A DNA stretch of 12,781 nucleotides from an uncultured Dialister sp. (lineage in GTDB: Bacteria > Bacillota > Negativicutes > Veillonellales > Dialisteraceae). The position numbers and the translations under genes were made by a program. Positions 12,643 to 12,781 of the stretch are shown piece after piece. The stretch is taken from assembly GCA_900543455.1 (NCBI GenBank), contig UQRR01000063.1, positions 1 to 12,781 of the forward strand, written 5' to 3'. The notes under the pieces are model-generated. The model saw nothing but the letters and a program-made list of their open reading frames with translations, was not told where the DNA came from and made no database searches. Position 1 is the stretch's first letter, and the number at the start of each line of letters is the position of its first letter.

Positions 12643-12781
12643 AGGTGGCGGCTTCGTCGCATTTTAGATGACGGTATTCCCGTATCGTCAGCCTTCTCCT
12701 CGAGGGGTAATGCTATTAAGTTAAGGAAATCGTTAGCTACGTAACATCTTGCTTCCCCCTTCGGGGGAAGTGCCGAAGGCA
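12643..12781. repeat. GC-rich composite repeat, copy C (interrupted, reaches window end)
   Basis: GAGGTGGCGGCTTCGTCGC and TTTTAGATGACGGTATTCCC match the order seen at 1949-1990, then CGTATCGTCAGCCTTCTCC matches copy A. The match breaks at about 12708 and resumes near 12765 (GGGGGAAGTGCCGAAGG). The intervening roughly 58 nt (AATGCTATTAAGTTAAGG onward) is absent from copies A and B. No gene is visible between 12587 and the end of the window. Confidence 0.65.

Overview
The window looks like chromosomal DNA of a Negativicutes bacterium (Veillonellaceae-type, possibly Dialister-like; the genus is a guess). Promoters and strong AGGAGG-type ribosome sites are Firmicutes-like. One gene, however, encodes a TonB-dependent outer-membrane receptor with a signal peptide and a C-terminal Phe, so the cell has an outer membrane. 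I find 12 protein genes, one cobalamin riboswitch, four terminator-type hairpins, several promoters and a high load of short intergenic repeats. No tRNA, rRNA, CRISPR array or transposase gene is visible.

Layout. 1-474: repeats only, including a truncated MITE-like element. 475-3525 (minus): trkA then trkH, a potassium uptake system whose two genes are split by a repeat insertion. 3694-4002 (minus): a small NIF3/YqfO-like protein. 4211-5876 (plus): a compact four-gene operon (NimA-like flavoprotein, DUF805 membrane protein, unknown 61-aa protein, TM2-domain membrane protein) closed by a terminator. 5932-6098: a full palindromic MITE-like element. 6095-6699 (minus): a hicAB toxin-antitoxin pair. 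6758-6792: an exact second copy of the operon terminator. 7205-8470 (minus): uracil permease uraA. 8471-8997: a control region with a mini-MITE, a terminator, opposed promoters and two related hairpins. 8998-10263 (plus): an AAA_14/DUF4143 ATPase. 10285-10334: bidirectional terminator. 10362-12284 (minus): a BtuB-like receptor preceded by a cobalamin riboswitch at 12386-12551. 12600-12781: repeats.

How the parts work together. TrkA gates TrkH for K+ uptake. The B12 riboswitch should shut off the outer-membrane receptor when cobalamin is plentiful. HicAB is a self-contained stability or stress module that appears to have been inserted between two convergent operons that may once have shared one terminator. 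UraA imports uracil.

The least explained signals are two. First, a pair of inverted hairpins at 8790-8825 and 8945-8980 share a 36-nt core with two compensated base-pair changes; they sit between uraA and the ATPase beside two facing promoters and an orphan terminator. Second, a short repeat family carries stop codons in all six frames and repeatedly lies on or within a few bases of gene stop codons. I cannot show that either is a new system; both are testable by genome-wide comparison.
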